Positions 63,197 to 64,000 of a stretch of DNA of 64,000 nt are shown here, piece by piece. The notes under the pieces were generated by a model. That model did not search any database. It was not told the origin of the DNA and saw nothing but the letters and a program-made list of their open reading frames with translations. Every line of letters starts with the position of its first letter. Position 1 is the stretch's first letter. Both the position numbers and the translations under genes were made by a program. The stretch is from Nocardioides sambongensis (lineage in GTDB: Bacteria > Actinomycetota > Actinomycetes > Propionibacteriales > Nocardioidaceae): NCBI RefSeq assembly GCF_006494815.1, contig NZ_CP041091.1:3796501-3860500 (forward strand), in the 5' to 3' direction.

Positions 63197-64000
63197 GACA
63201 CCTGCGCCTGCAGCACCGGCGTCGCGGCCCGCGACGGTTCGCCGCGGCGCTCGCACTGAGCCTCTGCGCGGCACCTGTCGCGCTGGTCGCGACGCCGGTG
63301 GCGCCGGCGACGGCAGCCGAGGGCAGTGACTGCCTGCAGACCGACGACTCACCCGACCCGGTGTCGGGGACGAACACCCCCTACGAGCGGCTCGACATCC
63401 CCGAGGCCCACGAGGAGCTGAGCAGGCTCGGCATCGCCGCGGGCGGCGGAGTGGACGTGGTCGTGGTCGACTCCGGGATGAAGGTCGGCGCGCTCACCCA
63501 GCTGCGGCCGGACGGCTACGAGGGCGGGACTGAGGTGGTCACTCCGCACGCCAGCGTCGTCGCCGGCATCGTGAACGGACCCGATCAGCCGGCCGACGGC
63601 GCCGACCCGGCGGTGCCGATCGGGTTCGCCCCCGCCGCGCGGGTCCACTCGGTGTGGGTCTACGAGGCGCCCGCCACCGGTGAGGACGCCTCGGAGGAGG
63701 TCCAGTACCCGTCCGCGAGCGTGCTGGCCGAGGGTCTGCAGGCGGTCGCGGCGCAGCTGCGCTCCGGGCAGCTCTCGGCCCGGACCGTCGTGGTCGTGCC
63801 GTTCGTGGTCGCGCGCACCGGGGCGTTGAGATCGGCGCTCGACGCGGTGATCGGTGCGGGCGGGCTGGTCGTCGCCACGGGCGGGGATCGGCCGGCGGAG
63901 AGCGCCGGGTCCGTGCTCGGCGACTTCGCGGTCTCCGAGGGCACCCTGCCGCCACCTGCCGACGCCCGCGGCCTGGCCTGGCCGGCCGCCCACCCCGAGG
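63193..64000 (+). CDS. mycP: Mycosin (type VII secretion S8 protease), partial at window end
   Basis: The first 269 codons of a secreted subtilase-like protease tied to the ESX locus. A signal peptide (ALALSLCAAPVALVATPVAPATAAEG) precedes the N-terminal extension with Cys, then the catalytic Asp in VDVVVVDSGMKV and the His in TPHASVVAGIV, where the usual His-Gly-Thr is His-Ala-Ser. The Ser block lies beyond the window. The frame stays open to the last base. The GTG overlaps the EccB stop (GTGA); an alternative GTG lies six bases earlier at 63187. Mycosins stabilise the ESX complex and cleave some substrates at the outer side of the membrane. EccE is expected downstream. Confidence 0.88.
   Translation, partial: MRHLRLQHRRRGPRRFAAALALSLCAAPVALVATPVAPATAAEGSDCLQTDDSPDPVSGTNTPYERLDIPEAHEELSRLGIAAGGGVDVVVVDSGMKVGALTQLRPDGYEGGTEVVTPHASVVAGIVNGPDQPADGADPAVPIGFAPAARVHSVWVYEAPATGEDASEEVQYPSASVLAEGLQAVAAQLRSGQLSARTVVVVPFVVARTGALRSALDAVIGAGGLVVATGGDRPAESAGSVLGDFAVSEGTLPPPADARGLAWPAAHPE

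Noticed and set aside
60203..63352. A 1049-codon open frame on the minus strand across the EccD and EccB genes
   Set aside because: Low-complexity Arg/Gly/His-rich translation, antisense to clear ESX genes.

Overview
The window looks like chromosomal DNA of a high-GC actinobacterium, most likely a Nocardioides-type member of the Nocardioidaceae (inference). The reasons are very GC-rich codon use, a type VII (ESX) secretion locus with mycosin, a mycothiol-type DinB protein, an F420-type luciferase-like enzyme, steroid and alkane catabolic genes, and many leaderless starts in which a -10 hexamer sits 6-7 nt before the start codon. No tRNA, rRNA, CRISPR array, insertion sequence or phage gene was seen. 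Coding density is high and no gene-free stretch exceeds 300 bases.

Layout. 1-9.3 kb: housekeeping and envelope genes (membrane proteins, DinB, adenine methylase, universal stress protein, secreted SGNH esterase, flippase-like protein, ACT-malic enzyme, nitroreductase, glutathione peroxidase). 9.3-14.6 kb: an alkane locus, with an AlkB-rubredoxin fusion, a divergent TetR-MMPL pair and a coupled downstream TetR. 14.7-16.7 kb: a lipoprotein peptidase and a VapBC toxin-antitoxin pair. 16.7-27.6 kb: acyl-CoA racemase, MerR regulator, thiolase and FadB, linked by three copies of one inverted repeat (TGACA-N7-TGTCA). Inside this block lie a frameshifted signal peptidase and an amine-oxidation cassette (permease, mini HTH protein, split copper amine oxidase).

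27.7-39.4 kb: a reductive pyrimidine (or hydantoin) catabolic cluster: MocR regulator, beta-ureidopropionase-type amidohydrolase, dihydropyrimidinase, F420-type LLM enzyme, NMT1-type ABC transporter, beta-alanine-type aminotransferase and (methyl)malonate-semialdehyde dehydrogenase. Together they would carry a dihydropyrimidine to beta-alanine and then acetyl-CoA, or to propionyl-CoA from dihydrothymine. 39.5-42.1 kb: SDR, aminoglycoside-phosphotransferase-like and histidine-phosphatase operon. 42.3-53.6 kb: secreted subtilase, FadD17-like acyl-CoA synthetase, GAPDH, divergent TetR/MarR pair, KstD-like steroid dehydrogenase and YibE/F protein. The FadD17-like and KstD-like genes each carry a KstR-type box.

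53.6-64 kb: an ESX locus: EccC (convergent with the YibE/F gene), then EccD-like, two WXG100 proteins, a second EccD, EccB and a truncated MycP running off the end.

Data-quality caution: six single-base losses in G/C runs break or misframe five otherwise intact genes (signal peptidase, amine oxidase, LLM enzyme, ABC ATPase, and EccC twice). Four of the six are in the context CCCCGAG/CTCGGGG. Consensus errors are the likeliest explanation, so the genes called pseudogene here may be functional in the cell.
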